Virus record (IMG/VR): IMGVR_UViG_3300030406_005982 | Span: 1-20,592 of that record | Source: a virus | Direction: 5' to 3' (one strand) | DNA: 20,592 nucleotides | In this document: one piece after another, positions 6,143-15,085 of the stretch | Position numbering within the stretch: the first letter of the stretch is position 1 | Layout: every line of letters begins with the position of its first letter | Made by a program: the position numbers and the translations under genes | Notes under the pieces: generated by a model | What the model was told of the DNA's origin: nothing | The model's database searches: none | Seen by the model: only the letters and a program-made list of their open reading frames with translations

Positions 6143-7458
6143 TGAGATCAAATTTAAATTTAGATTCAATAAAGAGATCATTATCTGGATTATCAGAGTC
6201 AATTAAGACTGCTAAAACAAACTCAGATCAGATATCAGAGAACGTTACAAAAAGAAATGAAGCTAAGAGAGAATCATTATCAATGTCTTCTAAGTTGTTT
6301 GCTAGAAGAAGAGATAACATGAGAAGGAGAGAAAAGGAAGATTTAATCGAAGCTGGTGGTGTGATGGGTGCTTTTAAGGCAAGAGCTAGAGCAGTAAGAA
6401 ATCAAACCAAAGGATTTTTAGGAAGGATACTTGATTTCCTAGCGACTGTTTTGATCGGGTGGGTAGTGTTGAATCTACCTAAGATTATTAAATTAGCAGA
6501 AGGTGTGATGAAGAGACTCAAGAAATTCTTTGATGTTATTGGTGGATTTGTAACAGGCACGATAGATTTTTTCACAGGACTTGGGGTAAGATTTTCTGAG
6601 ATGAGTGAATTAGTGAGTAAATTTGATTTTGAAAATGTTAAAAATCAGATTGAGAAATTTATGCGTAAAGTACAGGATGCATTTACAAAAATAACTCTCA
6701 CAACAATAAGAGATATAAGAAACTTCTCAGATAAGAGTGAAAAGGAATTAGCAGATGAACTTGGAATAAGAGATTTATATGATCAATTGTTGGAGAGTAA
6801 TACTGAGGATGATGCTGGTGGTGATGGAAGTGGCGATGGATCTGAGGACACTCAGCAAGAAGATGATGAGAGTGGTGATGATTTAGATAAAGAGAAACTT
6901 ATAATGGATGGAATAGAAATGTTGAAGCAGCAACAAGATGGTAAATTAACAGATAAACAACAAAATTTATTAGATGAAAAAAATTATAAAGAGTTGGATA
7001 AAGAATTATCTAAAAATGGTATCATACTTCTTATTGATAGAGATAATGGATTTATAAGTTATCTTCCTTATGAGAATAAAAAAGATCCAGGTTTACAATA
7101 TAGAGGAAACGAGGATCTATTTCGTGAGCAAAATGTTTTTCCATACGAACGTAATTCTGATGGATATACTGATATTTTTGACCCTTCTACTACATCATCT
7201 GATCAAAACTCAGATGTAAACAAATTACCACCTGGTTCAATTACTCCCCCAAACAAAAATAAACTTGATTTAACTGAAGAAAATAATGATAAAGATATAA
7301 TAATAGAATTACCACCATCAGGTGATTTTAAAACAACTGAAGATTTATTGAAGTACTTAAATCAGTCTGCTGGAATAAATCCATCTGCTAATGCTGACAT
7401 AAATAATAATGATAGTAACAAGATTTTTAATGATGCTCAGTATAATAGTCTACCTTAA
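6139..7458 (+). CDS. Tape-measure-like structural protein II
   Basis: The 439-residue product begins at an ATG overlapping the previous stop (ATGA), indicating translational coupling. The N-terminal 90 residues are basic and helical (RRRDNMRRREKEDLIEAGG). A hydrophobic, membrane-type segment, FLGRILDFLATVLIGWVVLN, lies at about residues 93-112, followed by an amphipathic region with FFDVIGGFVTGTIDFFTG. Residues about 225-250 are a highly acidic Gly/Asp/Ser linker. The last 190 residues are hydrophilic, Asn/Asp-rich and probably flexible. With its upstream partner it may supply what T4 gp29 does in one chain. It has no recognisable enzymatic motif. It is followed at 3 bases by gp27. The tape-measure role is an inference from position and composition; a baseplate structural protein is the alternative. 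Confidence 0.78.
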   Translation: MMRSNLNLDSIKRSLSGLSESIKTAKTNSDQISENVTKRNEAKRESLSMSSKLFARRRDNMRRREKEDLIEAGGVMGAFKARARAVRNQTKGFLGRILDFLATVLIGWVVLNLPKIIKLAEGVMKRLKKFFDVIGGFVTGTIDFFTGLGVRFSEMSELVSKFDFENVKNQIEKFMRKVQDAFTKITLTTIRDIRNFSDKSEKELADELGIRDLYDQLLESNTEDDAGGDGSGDGSEDTQQEDDESGDDLDKEKLIMDGIEMLKQQQDGKLTDKQQNLLDEKNYKELDKELSKNGIILLIDRDNGFISYLPYENKKDPGLQYRGNEDLFREQNVFPYERNSDGYTDIFDPSTTSSDQNSDVNKLPPGSITPPNKNKLDLTEENNDKDIIIELPPSGDFKTTEDLLKYLNQSAGINPSANADINNNDSNKIFNDAQYNSLP

Positions 7459-7461
7459 AAT

Positions 7462-8868
7462 ATGTCTGCATTAAATCCCGCCATATATGAATCCATAGAA
7501 ATCTCTGCCGAGACCACAAACGGTAGTAACAAGACTATTGAATTGAATCTTGGTGTCGTTAAAATTAATATATTTGAAGATCTATTTTCACCTTGTATCA
7601 CAGCACAGATTTTAGTTGTATCATCTGGTGGTGCAGTTCCTACAAATAGTGGTGAAGGAAAAACTGAACCAGATACAATGGATTCGGTCTATAGTGGATT
7701 ACCAATACGTGGTGGTGAAAGAGTAAGTATAAAAATTGCTGGTAACACTAATAATAATATACCAATTGAATTTAATACACCCGACACTTATCTTTATGTT
7801 TCAAATGTATCAAGACAATTTTCTGATGGTGCAAAAGAATTATTTACATTAGAGTTAGTCTCTAGGGAAGCAATCACAAATGAAACATCTAGATGTTCAA
7901 AAAGATATCAAAAAACTGCATCAATCAGTCAGCATGTTAGAGATATTATACAGGAAAAATTAGCTTCAACAATTCCAGAAGACAATATAGACAACACCCA
8001 AAATAAGTATGGATTCATAGGTAATCTCAAAAAACCTTTTAACATTTTGGTGTGGTTAGCGGCTAAGGCAAAACCTGAGAAGGGGACTTTACCTGGTTAT
8101 TTCTTTTATCAAACTAGAGAGGGATTTAAATTTAAAGCGATTGATCGTTTAATTGAAGATGGTAAGAGAAATCCAAAAGCAACTTATGAAGAGATAAGAT
8201 TTAAGGAGAGTTCTAAACTAGGAACTGATGCAAATGATTTTTCTATTTTATCATATGATATAGTAAAGAATAATGATTTGCTTAAAAAGTTAGCTTATGG
8301 TCAATATAGTAGTCACATTATGGAGTTTGATCCTTTATACGGATATTTTACGACAGAACAGCAGGGTAAATTCACTCTAGATGATACTACCAATCAAAAA
8401 ATAAAATTCTCAGAAGAAGAAAAAACAGATAACATAGTTAAGACTGAAGATGTAATAACACTTGGTGCAACTCCAGAGGTTCCTGTGTTACTTAGTGATG
8501 ACACCACCCAAAATTTAGGAACTCTTCCAAGTAGATTAATTACTATGGTATCTGATAGGGGACTTTTAGAATTTGATCCTTTTATTGATAAAAACTCAGA
8601 ACCTACAAAATGGCAGAGACAGGCAATATTAAGATATCAACTTCTCTTCACTCAAGTATTAAAAATGGTAGTTCCTTTGAATACCAATTTAGTCGCTGGA
8701 GATGTGATTAATGTTAAATTTTTAAAGTCAGATATGGAGGCAAAAGAGCATGATAGAAAACAAAGTGGTTTTTACTTAATAAAAGAGTTATGTCATCATT
8801 TTGATGCTAATATGTCATTAACGTCTTTGAAATTAGTAAGAGATACATTTGGAGAGATAAGTAAATAA
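7462..8868 (+). CDS. gp27: gp27-like baseplate hub protein
   Basis: The 468-residue product carries family features: an N-terminal beta-rich domain (IELNLGVVKINIFEDLFSPC), a YVSNVSRQFSDGAKELFTLE strand pair, a SREAITNETSRCSKRYQ segment, then a middle domain with KKPFNILVWLAAKAKPEKG and PGYFFYQTREGFKFKAIDRL (about residues 190-232). The final 100 residues include LNTNLVAGDVINVKF and an HHFDANMSLTSLKLVRDTFG end, typical of hub domains in gp27 and related gpD-type proteins. T4 gp27 (about 391 residues) forms a trimeric torus binding gp5 and matching threefold spike to sixfold tube. The stop overlaps the next start as TAATG, coupling it to its expected partner, the gp5-type protein. Assignment is firm. 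Confidence 0.92.
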   Translation: MSALNPAIYESIEISAETTNGSNKTIELNLGVVKINIFEDLFSPCITAQILVVSSGGAVPTNSGEGKTEPDTMDSVYSGLPIRGGERVSIKIAGNTNNNIPIEFNTPDTYLYVSNVSRQFSDGAKELFTLELVSREAITNETSRCSKRYQKTASISQHVRDIIQEKLASTIPEDNIDNTQNKYGFIGNLKKPFNILVWLAAKAKPEKGTLPGYFFYQTREGFKFKAIDRLIEDGKRNPKATYEEIRFKESSKLGTDANDFSILSYDIVKNNDLLKKLAYGQYSSHIMEFDPLYGYFTTEQQGKFTLDDTTNQKIKFSEEEKTDNIVKTEDVITLGATPEVPVLLSDDTTQNLGTLPSRLITMVSDRGLLEFDPFIDKNSEPTKWQRQAILRYQLLFTQVLKMVVPLNTNLVAGDVINVKFLKSDMEAKEHDRKQSGFYLIKELCHHFDANMSLTSLKLVRDTFGEISK

Positions 8869-10940
8869 TGGACAATTATAACTTTAAAACAAATTTTATA
8901 GGTAAAGATGGATTCGTGTGGTGGATAGGTCAGGTCGCACCCAATGATTCATGGATCAAAAATTTTGAGGAAAATAAAGAACTTGATACAGAACTTGCAA
9001 AAGCTTGGGGTATAAGGTATAAAGTTCGTATTATGGGATATCATCCATATTCAAATGAAGAACTTAAAGATAAGGATCTACCTTGGGCACAAGTATTAAC
9101 AGCTGCTGGAAATTCTGGATCACTAAACACCAGAGAGACAGTTCGATTAAACGGAGGTGATATAGTTGTAGGATTCTTTTTAGATGGTCACAATGCACAA
9201 GTTCCTATGATTATGGGTTCTTTCACTCATACCAAGCAGTGGGATGAGGAAATTAAAAAATGGAAAGAAAGTGGTGCACCACCATCTGCATTCGGTGTTT
9301 TTGGAGGGTATAGTAAAGCTTTTGAAGAAGCTAATTATGCAATCAATAAAACTAACTCACATGAGTCAGATGGCACAGGTGAAGGAGGTCCTAAAGACAA
9401 ATCTGTTGAAAACGCAGTTGAACAGGATGGTACATCAAATACAGTGAATGAAACTAATGGTTTAGAGATAAATCTTTGTGATAAAGGACCTGTATCAGAC
9501 ATTAAAAATGATGTTAAAGATATGGTTTCTCAGATTCAGAGTCTGAAAGCAAGGATGGATGATGGTAATGAGTTTTTTAGAGATAAGGTAAAAGATATAG
9601 TATCAAGCACCACTGAGAGTGTTGTAAGAAAGTCTGGTAAATTAGTAAGTGGTATGATAGATGATACTTTTAACAAGATAGCACCAATAGGAAGAACAGG
9701 ATTGGATAAACTTTACAAGGGTGTCTATAGTAAAGTTCTTGCAGCAACAAAGGCTCCTCCTGTCGCACACATAGCAGGTGTAGCAGCACAGACAGCAATG
9801 CTCGCACCATTGAGTGTCGCAGAGAATCTAATTGGTTGTCTTGCAAATAATATCATTGCTGATTTGGGTGGTATGACCGAAGATATATTAAACTCTGTGG
9901 TTGATAACGTATTTAACGTAACTGATTGTGTTAGCGATCAAGTGGTAGGTGCAATCACTAATGGTATTGTGGGTAAGGTCGGTGATGGTATGTCTGGTGC
10001 GTTAGGTGGATTAGACAAGATACTTGGATTTTTTGGTGGTGGTCAAGGAGGAGGATTCAATGTTGAAAATATTATAAGAAATAGTACGTCATCCATTGCT
10101 GGTGCAGTTGGATTGAGAGGTTGTAATGAACCAATTAAAACTGATGAACTAGGACCTTGTAAGTATCGTTTAGGATACGGACCAGTATCAGCAGGTGATG
10201 CGGATCTTAAAAATATTTTGGGTAACGCAAACGCAGCTGCAGCCATATCAAGTGCTGCTGCACTCACAGGATTTCCTTTAGATGGTATTCAAGATATTGC
10301 AGGTGCTTTAGATATATTTAATTCGGACATGAAAGTTCCTGGATTTAAGAGTTCGATTAGCAACTGCTACTCTGGACTTCCCACTTTATGCGAACCTCCT
10401 AAGATAAGAATATTTGGTGGGGGAGGATCAGGTGCAGAGGCAATACCTATATTTGGTAATATCATAGGAGATACAAGATATCGAACTGGTAGTATTATTG
10501 ATATAAAGTTAACTAATCCTGGTAATGGTTATCAATATCCTCCGTTTGTTGAGATTGTAGATAATTGTAATCAAGGAGTAGGTGCTCAGGCGAGAGCAAC
10601 TATAAAAGATGGTAAAGTAGTTAATCTCTACATCATAACAGAGGGTGAAAATTATCCAGTGAGTGATCAACCAGAAGTGGTCATAACTGATATCAATATT
10701 GTAAATCCTGGTCAAAATTATAATGATGGAGACACGGTGACTGATAACATAGGTAATGAATATGATGTTACCATACAAAATGGTGCAATTATAAAAGTTA
10801 GACCTCTAACAAATATTGCAGTTGAAGAGACTGTTCAGTTGTCTATCAATACAAGCACTGGATTTGATGCGTTAATATTTGCTACGTTAGGTGATAGACC
10901 TGATGGAGAGGTCACACAAGTAATTGATTGTATATCATAA
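8868..10940 (+). CDS. gp5: gp5-like baseplate hub protein, OB-fold type without lysozyme
   Basis: The 690-residue protein begins with the gp5 OB-fold: DGFVWWIGQVAP, RYKVRIMGYHP, DLPWAQVLTAAG, GDIVVGFFLDG, then PMIMGSFTH (about residues 15-122), as in T4 gp5 where this domain binds gp27. T4 gp5 continues into a lysozyme domain and a beta-helical needle. Here I see no lysozyme-like catalytic signature and no octad beta-helix. Residues about 190-330 are helical (DIKNDVKDMVSQIQSLKARM), and residues about 330-400 are Gly-rich and hydrophobic. From about residue 540 two Gly-rich beta modules appear (IIDIKLTNPGNGYQYPPFV; ITDINIVNPGQNYNDGD) resembling those in the 1088-residue fibre downstream. The needle is probably the separate gene at 10963. 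GGAGAG precedes the start by 11 bases. Confidence 0.87.
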   Translation: MDNYNFKTNFIGKDGFVWWIGQVAPNDSWIKNFEENKELDTELAKAWGIRYKVRIMGYHPYSNEELKDKDLPWAQVLTAAGNSGSLNTRETVRLNGGDIVVGFFLDGHNAQVPMIMGSFTHTKQWDEEIKKWKESGAPPSAFGVFGGYSKAFEEANYAINKTNSHESDGTGEGGPKDKSVENAVEQDGTSNTVNETNGLEINLCDKGPVSDIKNDVKDMVSQIQSLKARMDDGNEFFRDKVKDIVSSTTESVVRKSGKLVSGMIDDTFNKIAPIGRTGLDKLYKGVYSKVLAATKAPPVAHIAGVAAQTAMLAPLSVAENLIGCLANNIIADLGGMTEDILNSVVDNVFNVTDCVSDQVVGAITNGIVGKVGDGMSGALGGLDKILGFFGGGQGGGFNVENIIRNSTSSIAGAVGLRGCNEPIKTDELGPCKYRLGYGPVSAGDADLKNILGNANAAAAISSAAALTGFPLDGIQDIAGALDIFNSDMKVPGFKSSISNCYSGLPTLCEPPKIRIFGGGGSGAEAIPIFGNIIGDTRYRTGSIIDIKLTNPGNGYQYPPFVEIVDNCNQGVGAQARATIKDGKVVNLYIITEGENYPVSDQPEVVITDINIVNPGQNYNDGDTVTDNIGNEYDVTIQNGAIIKVRPLTNIAVEETVQLSINTSTGFDALIFATLGDRPDGEVTQVIDCIS

Positions 10941-10948
10941 GATAAATA
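10941..10948 (+). promoter_or_regulatory. Late promoter box GATAAATA upstream of the needle gene
   Basis: GATAAATA matches the cyanophage late consensus NATAAATA, and T4 TATAAATA at seven of eight positions. It follows directly after the gp5 stop and ends 14 bases before the ATG at 10963. It may provide an extra internal late start for the needle and fibre genes. The leader would be short, about 9 bases, and no Shine-Dalgarno sequence lies in it. Confidence 0.55.
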
Positions 10949-10962
10949 CTTAAAAAATATCT

Positions 10963-11808
10963 ATGGCAGAACGCAAAAAAAATTGGTATAAGAGATTTAT
11001 AAAATCATTTGGACCTGGATTATTTGTTGAAACTGGTAATCCAGAGGTAGGTGATGGTGGTGAGACTGCGTTTAGACTTTTTTCTTCTACAAAGAAAGGT
11101 GATAAATTTAATCTTGGAATGAATGAGAATGGAAAGGTTGCGATGAATGCTGATGTAAGCATTGAGATGGTTGCAGGTGCAAAGAATAATCCAAAGGGCA
11201 CAGATATATTAATACACAGTAGAAATGGTACGATAGATATCGCTGTTAATAAGAATGGTGCAGTCAGAATAAGAGGAGATAATGTTACTCTTCAGGCATC
11301 AAATCAAATTAAGTTAAGTTCTCGTTCGATTCGTATGGAGGCAGCGGATGAAATTAGTCTGCAAGCACCTAAAGTATGGAGTCGTGGTAAGAAGGGTAAT
11401 TTAGTTCCTAAAACTTGGATGCAGTCTGTTACATTTGGATCTTACATAGGTGCTGATTCAATAGGTGGATTTTTAGAAAAAGGTCTGCAAGAAGCAGCAG
11501 GTATCGTGGATGGTATTGATGATCTTGCCCCAGTCGCTGCAGGTTTAGCGGGTCAAGCAGGTGCACTTGCACAAGGTCTTGGTAGTCAATTACCAGGAAT
11601 GGCTGATCAATTATCGGGGGTAACAGGTCAATTATCATCACTTGCCGAGACAGCAGCTCCACAACTACAATCTATAGCTCAAGATCTTGCTCCACAATTA
11701 CAATCAATCGCAACCTCTCCAGAGGTTACACAATTAGGTGCTGCATTAAAAGATCAAGCAGGTGCATTTGCTAATTTAGGTAAAGGATTAGTTCCAACGG
11801 GATATTAA
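10963..11808 (+). CDS. Separate beta-helical spike/needle protein (gp5 C-terminal-like)
   Basis: The 281-residue protein has a basic N-terminus (MAERKKNWYKRFIKSFGPGL). Residues about 56-137 form short alternating strands: NGKVAMNADVSIEMV, TDILIHSRNGTIDIAVN, NGAVRIRGDNVTLQASNQIK, RSIRMEAADEISLQAPKV. This stacked-strand pattern is that of trimeric beta-helix needles in T4 gp5C and gpV/VgrG spikes, which pierce the outer membrane. Residues about 170-275 are unlike T4: Ala/Gln/Leu-rich and probably helical, with a repeated APQLQSIA (about residues 232-251). No His-rich metal-binding tip was noticed. The gene follows the OB-fold protein by 22 bases with a late-type box between them. I infer that the two together replace gp5. 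A needle accessory protein is an alternative. Confidence 0.75.
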   Translation: MAERKKNWYKRFIKSFGPGLFVETGNPEVGDGGETAFRLFSSTKKGDKFNLGMNENGKVAMNADVSIEMVAGAKNNPKGTDILIHSRNGTIDIAVNKNGAVRIRGDNVTLQASNQIKLSSRSIRMEAADEISLQAPKVWSRGKKGNLVPKTWMQSVTFGSYIGADSIGGFLEKGLQEAAGIVDGIDDLAPVAAGLAGQAGALAQGLGSQLPGMADQLSGVTGQLSSLAETAAPQLQSIAQDLAPQLQSIATSPEVTQLGAALKDQAGAFANLGKGLVPTGY

Positions 11809-11809
11809 A

Positions 11810-14800
11810 ATGGCAGCAACAGATCCTAATCCCAATGTAGATCCAACTATAACAGGTCAAGAGGCTTGGTTTAATAAGGATGTTCGTATTTACGAGGATC
11901 TATATGTTTATGGAAACTTATATTATAACTTTGATGGGACAGATTCTTTAAATCTTGATGAACTTAATGTTACTGGTATTGCAACCTTTAAAGACGTAGA
12001 TATTACTGGTAGTTTAGATGTATTAGATTTAACTTTAAGAAATCTTTTTTCAACGGGTATTGCTACATTTACAGAGGCTATATTACCAGAAATTGATAAT
12101 CTTCAAGTAGGCATTCTAACAGTAACTGAATTCTTTAGAATAGATAATGGGACTGATGAATTAGTTACAATACCTGCAACTGGGGTTAGGGCAGGTAATG
12201 TAGGCATTAATAGCACTCTACCAGATCAGAAATTAGATATCGGTGGATCTATTCATATTGATGAGCAAATATTCGACTCAGATAATGCTTCTGGTAATAT
12301 TGGAAACTATCTAAGTAAAGATGCTGGTGGTATTCGTTGGGTATCAGTTCCACCTAATGCAAATGCTGATGGTGTATTTGCTAGGAATGAAGGTATAAAC
12401 ATTGGTGTTGGGTCATTCACAACATTAAATTTAATTGGAACTAGAAGTGGTGGAGATATAGTCTTTGGTACAGATGCAGGTGGTGGTGTCTTAGATATAG
12501 ATATTCGATCACGGTGGGTTGAGACTGGTGCTGGTATTCATACAACAGCAAATGTAGGTATTAATATTGCTAATCCAACAAAACCTCTTGATGTTAACGG
12601 ATCAGCTAGGATTAGAAGTGATTTAGATGTTGATGGAATTATATACGCAAACAGTCAACTTGATGTTGATGGAACAGCGATTATAAGAAACACTTTAAAT
12701 GTTCAAAATAATGTTGATTTTGATCAAAATTTAAATGTAGATGGAGATACAACTTTAGATGGATTAACTGTTGATGAACTTTCAAGGTTTAATGATTCTG
12801 TTTTCATAGGTAAAGATTTAATAATAACAGGATTTACAACAGGAACAATATCAACTTCAATATTATCAATTGAGGCAAAAAGAGCAGGTTTTGCAACATT
12901 CTCTGATTTTGCTGGTATCTCAACTTTCGCTAACATTGCTGGTGTTGCGACCATATCAGGATTCTCTACAAATTCACATCGTGCTGGTTTTGCTACATTC
13001 TCTGATTTTGCAGGTATTTCAACATTTGCAACCACAGCAGGTTTTGCTCTTACTGCTGGATTATCTACAAATACAAACTTCATTGATGTTAACTCAACAG
13101 ATGTTAATTCTTCACATCCGATTACATTTATTGACTCAACAGATGTAGGCACTTTTCATAAATTAAAAATTGATGCTAGTGGTGGATTACTTTTTAATCC
13201 GTTTGATAATTTACTTTCTGTAGGTGAAGTTAGTATCGCAGGTATACTTACAGTCGGTGGTGCTACTACTGTTTACAGCACTCTTGATGTAAATCAGAAA
13301 ACCACTTTAAAGAATGAACTTGAGGTTGATGGTGCTGCAGTCTTTGATAATACAGTTGAGTTAAATTCATCATTGATTGACATCAATGGAAGCGTTGCTG
13401 CTGGTAAGACTGATTATAGATTATCATCCGTGGGAACTGGTGTATCGTGGAGACCGCCAGGTGTTGAAACAACTAACATTCTCTACGTCACTAAAGATGG
13501 TAATGATGCAAACTCAGGACTATTAGAGGGTGATGCGAAAGCGACAATCGGTGGTGCTGCTGCAGTCGCATTAGATGGTGATACAATATATGTAAGACCT
13601 GGTGTTTACTTTGAAAACAATCCAGTCGGTTTGAGAACAGATGTATCAATATCTGGACAAGATTTGCGATTAGTCACAATTGTTCCAAATAATGTGAATG
13701 ATGATATATTCCATGTGAGAAGAGGTTGTTTAGTTGAAAACGTCAACTTTGCTGCTGCAAACTTTGGCGTGTTGCATGAAGGTTGTGGTTGTTTAGCATT
13801 TCCACCAATACAAGCAGATATTGATGCTGGTGATGCAACTGCAACAAGAAGTGGATATATCGGACCAGGTCCTGCAAATGAAGGTCCTAGTGGTAGGTGG
13901 AGATCACCTTACGCAAGAAACTGTACAAACTTTATTACAGGTAGTATTGGACTGAAGATTGATGGTAGATATGCTAATGCTGCGTACTCTGGAACTAATA
14001 ATCTTGGTCAGGATCTTAGAAGTATGGTGTGTGATTCATTTACACAATACAATGAAGCAGGTATTGGTGTGTCTGTTACAAACAAAGCATATGCACAGTT
14101 AGTTTCCATATTTACAATTAACAGTCATATTGGTATCTTCGCTGGAGGCGGAGGACAATGTGACCTTACAAACTCTAACTCATCATTTGGTGACTTTGGA
14201 TTAGTTGCAGACGGTACAAGTCTTGCAGAATTTACAGGTATTACAACTGGTGGAGCAACTGCTGAGAGTGATGTATTTCAGTTTTTAAATGTTAGAGATG
14301 TTGATAATAATGTTCGTAAACCATTTGATGGTCAGTCACTATTTTTCAAAATAAATCTCTCAGACTATCCAGAAGTCGCTGGTTATAGTGGTATTCTCAC
14401 ACAACCCATGAGAACCATCCGTAGTGTAAAGATAATTAATGGTGGAAATCCTGGTGAATATAGTTCTGCTGCACCACCAAACGTATTAGTTACCGCACCA
14501 GCAGGTCCTGAAGGAATCTTAGCGGAATTATCTGCTAATGTGAGTGCTGCTGGAACTATAACATCCGTAGATGTGATAGCAAGTGGTAGAAACTTTTTAC
14601 CAATTCAACCAATTGATATTTCATTTAGCACTGGTAGTGCAGTCGGTATTGCAGTCACAGATCCAATATTATTTACAGTTGATGATGCAACTGAGCCAGT
14701 TCAAAGTGGTGTAAATGCTGGACTTACCACCGTTACATTTAATGAATTTATACCATATAGTGTTGCTCAAGGTGTAGATGTTGAGTTCTTAAGAATTAGT

Positions 14801-15076
14801 CGCATAATCACCAGTTCTCATTCTTTTGAGTACGTAGGTGCAGGTACCGACATAAATAGAGCAAACCCCTTCCAAGGTGGTGAACCAATTCCTGCGAATG
14901 AAATTGTTGCGATTAATGGAGGTCAAGTTCCGTTCACAAGCACAGATCAAAAAGGTAACTTTAGAATTGGTCAAGGATTAGAAATCAACCAAACTACTTC
15001 AACCATTTCAGGAAGAGACTTCAACAGAGCGATACAAGCTAACCTTACCCCATTAATTCTTGCTTTGGGAGGATAA
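11810..15076 (+). CDS. Large tail fibre/spike protein with pectate-lyase-like beta-helix
   Basis: This 1088-residue protein starts one base after the previous stop. Residues about 1-550 are fibre-like, with repeating strand motifs (VTGIATFKDVDITGSLDV; NVGINIANPTKPLDVNGSAR) and two near-identical RAGFATFSDFAGISTFA units at about residues 358-407. Residues about 552-830 look like a right-handed parallel beta-helix of the pectate-lyase type, starting ILYVTKDGNDANSGLLEGDA and continuing through GDTIYVRPGVYFENNPVG and RRGCLVENVNFAAANFGVLH. Such folds occur in phage tailspikes that bind or cleave surface polysaccharide. No catalytic residues can be assigned by eye. A Gly-rich module (about residues 868-945) resembles the gp5 C-terminal modules. 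The end (about 1050-1088, FRIGQGLEINQTTSTISGRD) may mediate trimer contacts. A host-adhesion role is inferred. Confidence 0.85.
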   Translation: MAATDPNPNVDPTITGQEAWFNKDVRIYEDLYVYGNLYYNFDGTDSLNLDELNVTGIATFKDVDITGSLDVLDLTLRNLFSTGIATFTEAILPEIDNLQVGILTVTEFFRIDNGTDELVTIPATGVRAGNVGINSTLPDQKLDIGGSIHIDEQIFDSDNASGNIGNYLSKDAGGIRWVSVPPNANADGVFARNEGINIGVGSFTTLNLIGTRSGGDIVFGTDAGGGVLDIDIRSRWVETGAGIHTTANVGINIANPTKPLDVNGSARIRSDLDVDGIIYANSQLDVDGTAIIRNTLNVQNNVDFDQNLNVDGDTTLDGLTVDELSRFNDSVFIGKDLIITGFTTGTISTSILSIEAKRAGFATFSDFAGISTFANIAGVATISGFSTNSHRAGFATFSDFAGISTFATTAGFALTAGLSTNTNFIDVNSTDVNSSHPITFIDSTDVGTFHKLKIDASGGLLFNPFDNLLSVGEVSIAGILTVGGATTVYSTLDVNQKTTLKNELEVDGAAVFDNTVELNSSLIDINGSVAAGKTDYRLSSVGTGVSWRPPGVETTNILYVTKDGNDANSGLLEGDAKATIGGAAAVALDGDTIYVRPGVYFENNPVGLRTDVSISGQDLRLVTIVPNNVNDDIFHVRRGCLVENVNFAAANFGVLHEGCGCLAFPPIQADIDAGDATATRSGYIGPGPANEGPSGRWRSPYARNCTNFITGSIGLKIDGRYANAAYSGTNNLGQDLRSMVCDSFTQYNEAGIGVSVTNKAYAQLVSIFTINSHIGIFAGGGGQCDLTNSNSSFGDFGLVADGTSLAEFTGITTGGATAESDVFQFLNVRDVDNNVRKPFDGQSLFFKINLSDYPEVAGYSGILTQPMRTIRSVKIINGGNPGEYSSAAPPNVLVTAPAGPEGILAELSANVSAAGTITSVDVIASGRNFLPIQPIDISFSTGSAVGIAVTDPILFTVDDATEPVQSGVNAGLTTVTFNEFIPYSVAQGVDVEFLRISRIITSSHSFEYVGAGTDINRANPFQGGEPIPANEIVAINGGQVPFTSTDQKGNFRIGQGLEINQTTSTISGRDFNRAIQANLTPLILALGG
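12881..13029 (+). repeat. Two diverged copies of a 50-bp unit, 99 bases apart
   Basis: Copies at about 12881-12931 and 12980-13029 both encode RAGFATFSDFAGISTFA with several synonymous differences. They lie within the fibre shaft region and fit an intragenic duplication that has since drifted. A related AGVATISG / AGFALTAG pattern fills the space between and after. Confidence 0.75.
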
Positions 15077-15085
15077 TAAAATAAT

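Noticed and set aside
8868-10940. Lysozyme domain expected in gp5
   Set aside because: No lysozyme-like catalytic signature could be found between the OB-fold and the C-terminal modules, so the domain is not claimed.
12724-13152. 142-residue open frame on the minus strand inside the fibre gene
   Set aside because: It is an antisense shadow of the repeated shaft sequence (VAKPA, EIPAKSENVAKPA) with no supporting start signal, and lies inside a well-supported gene.
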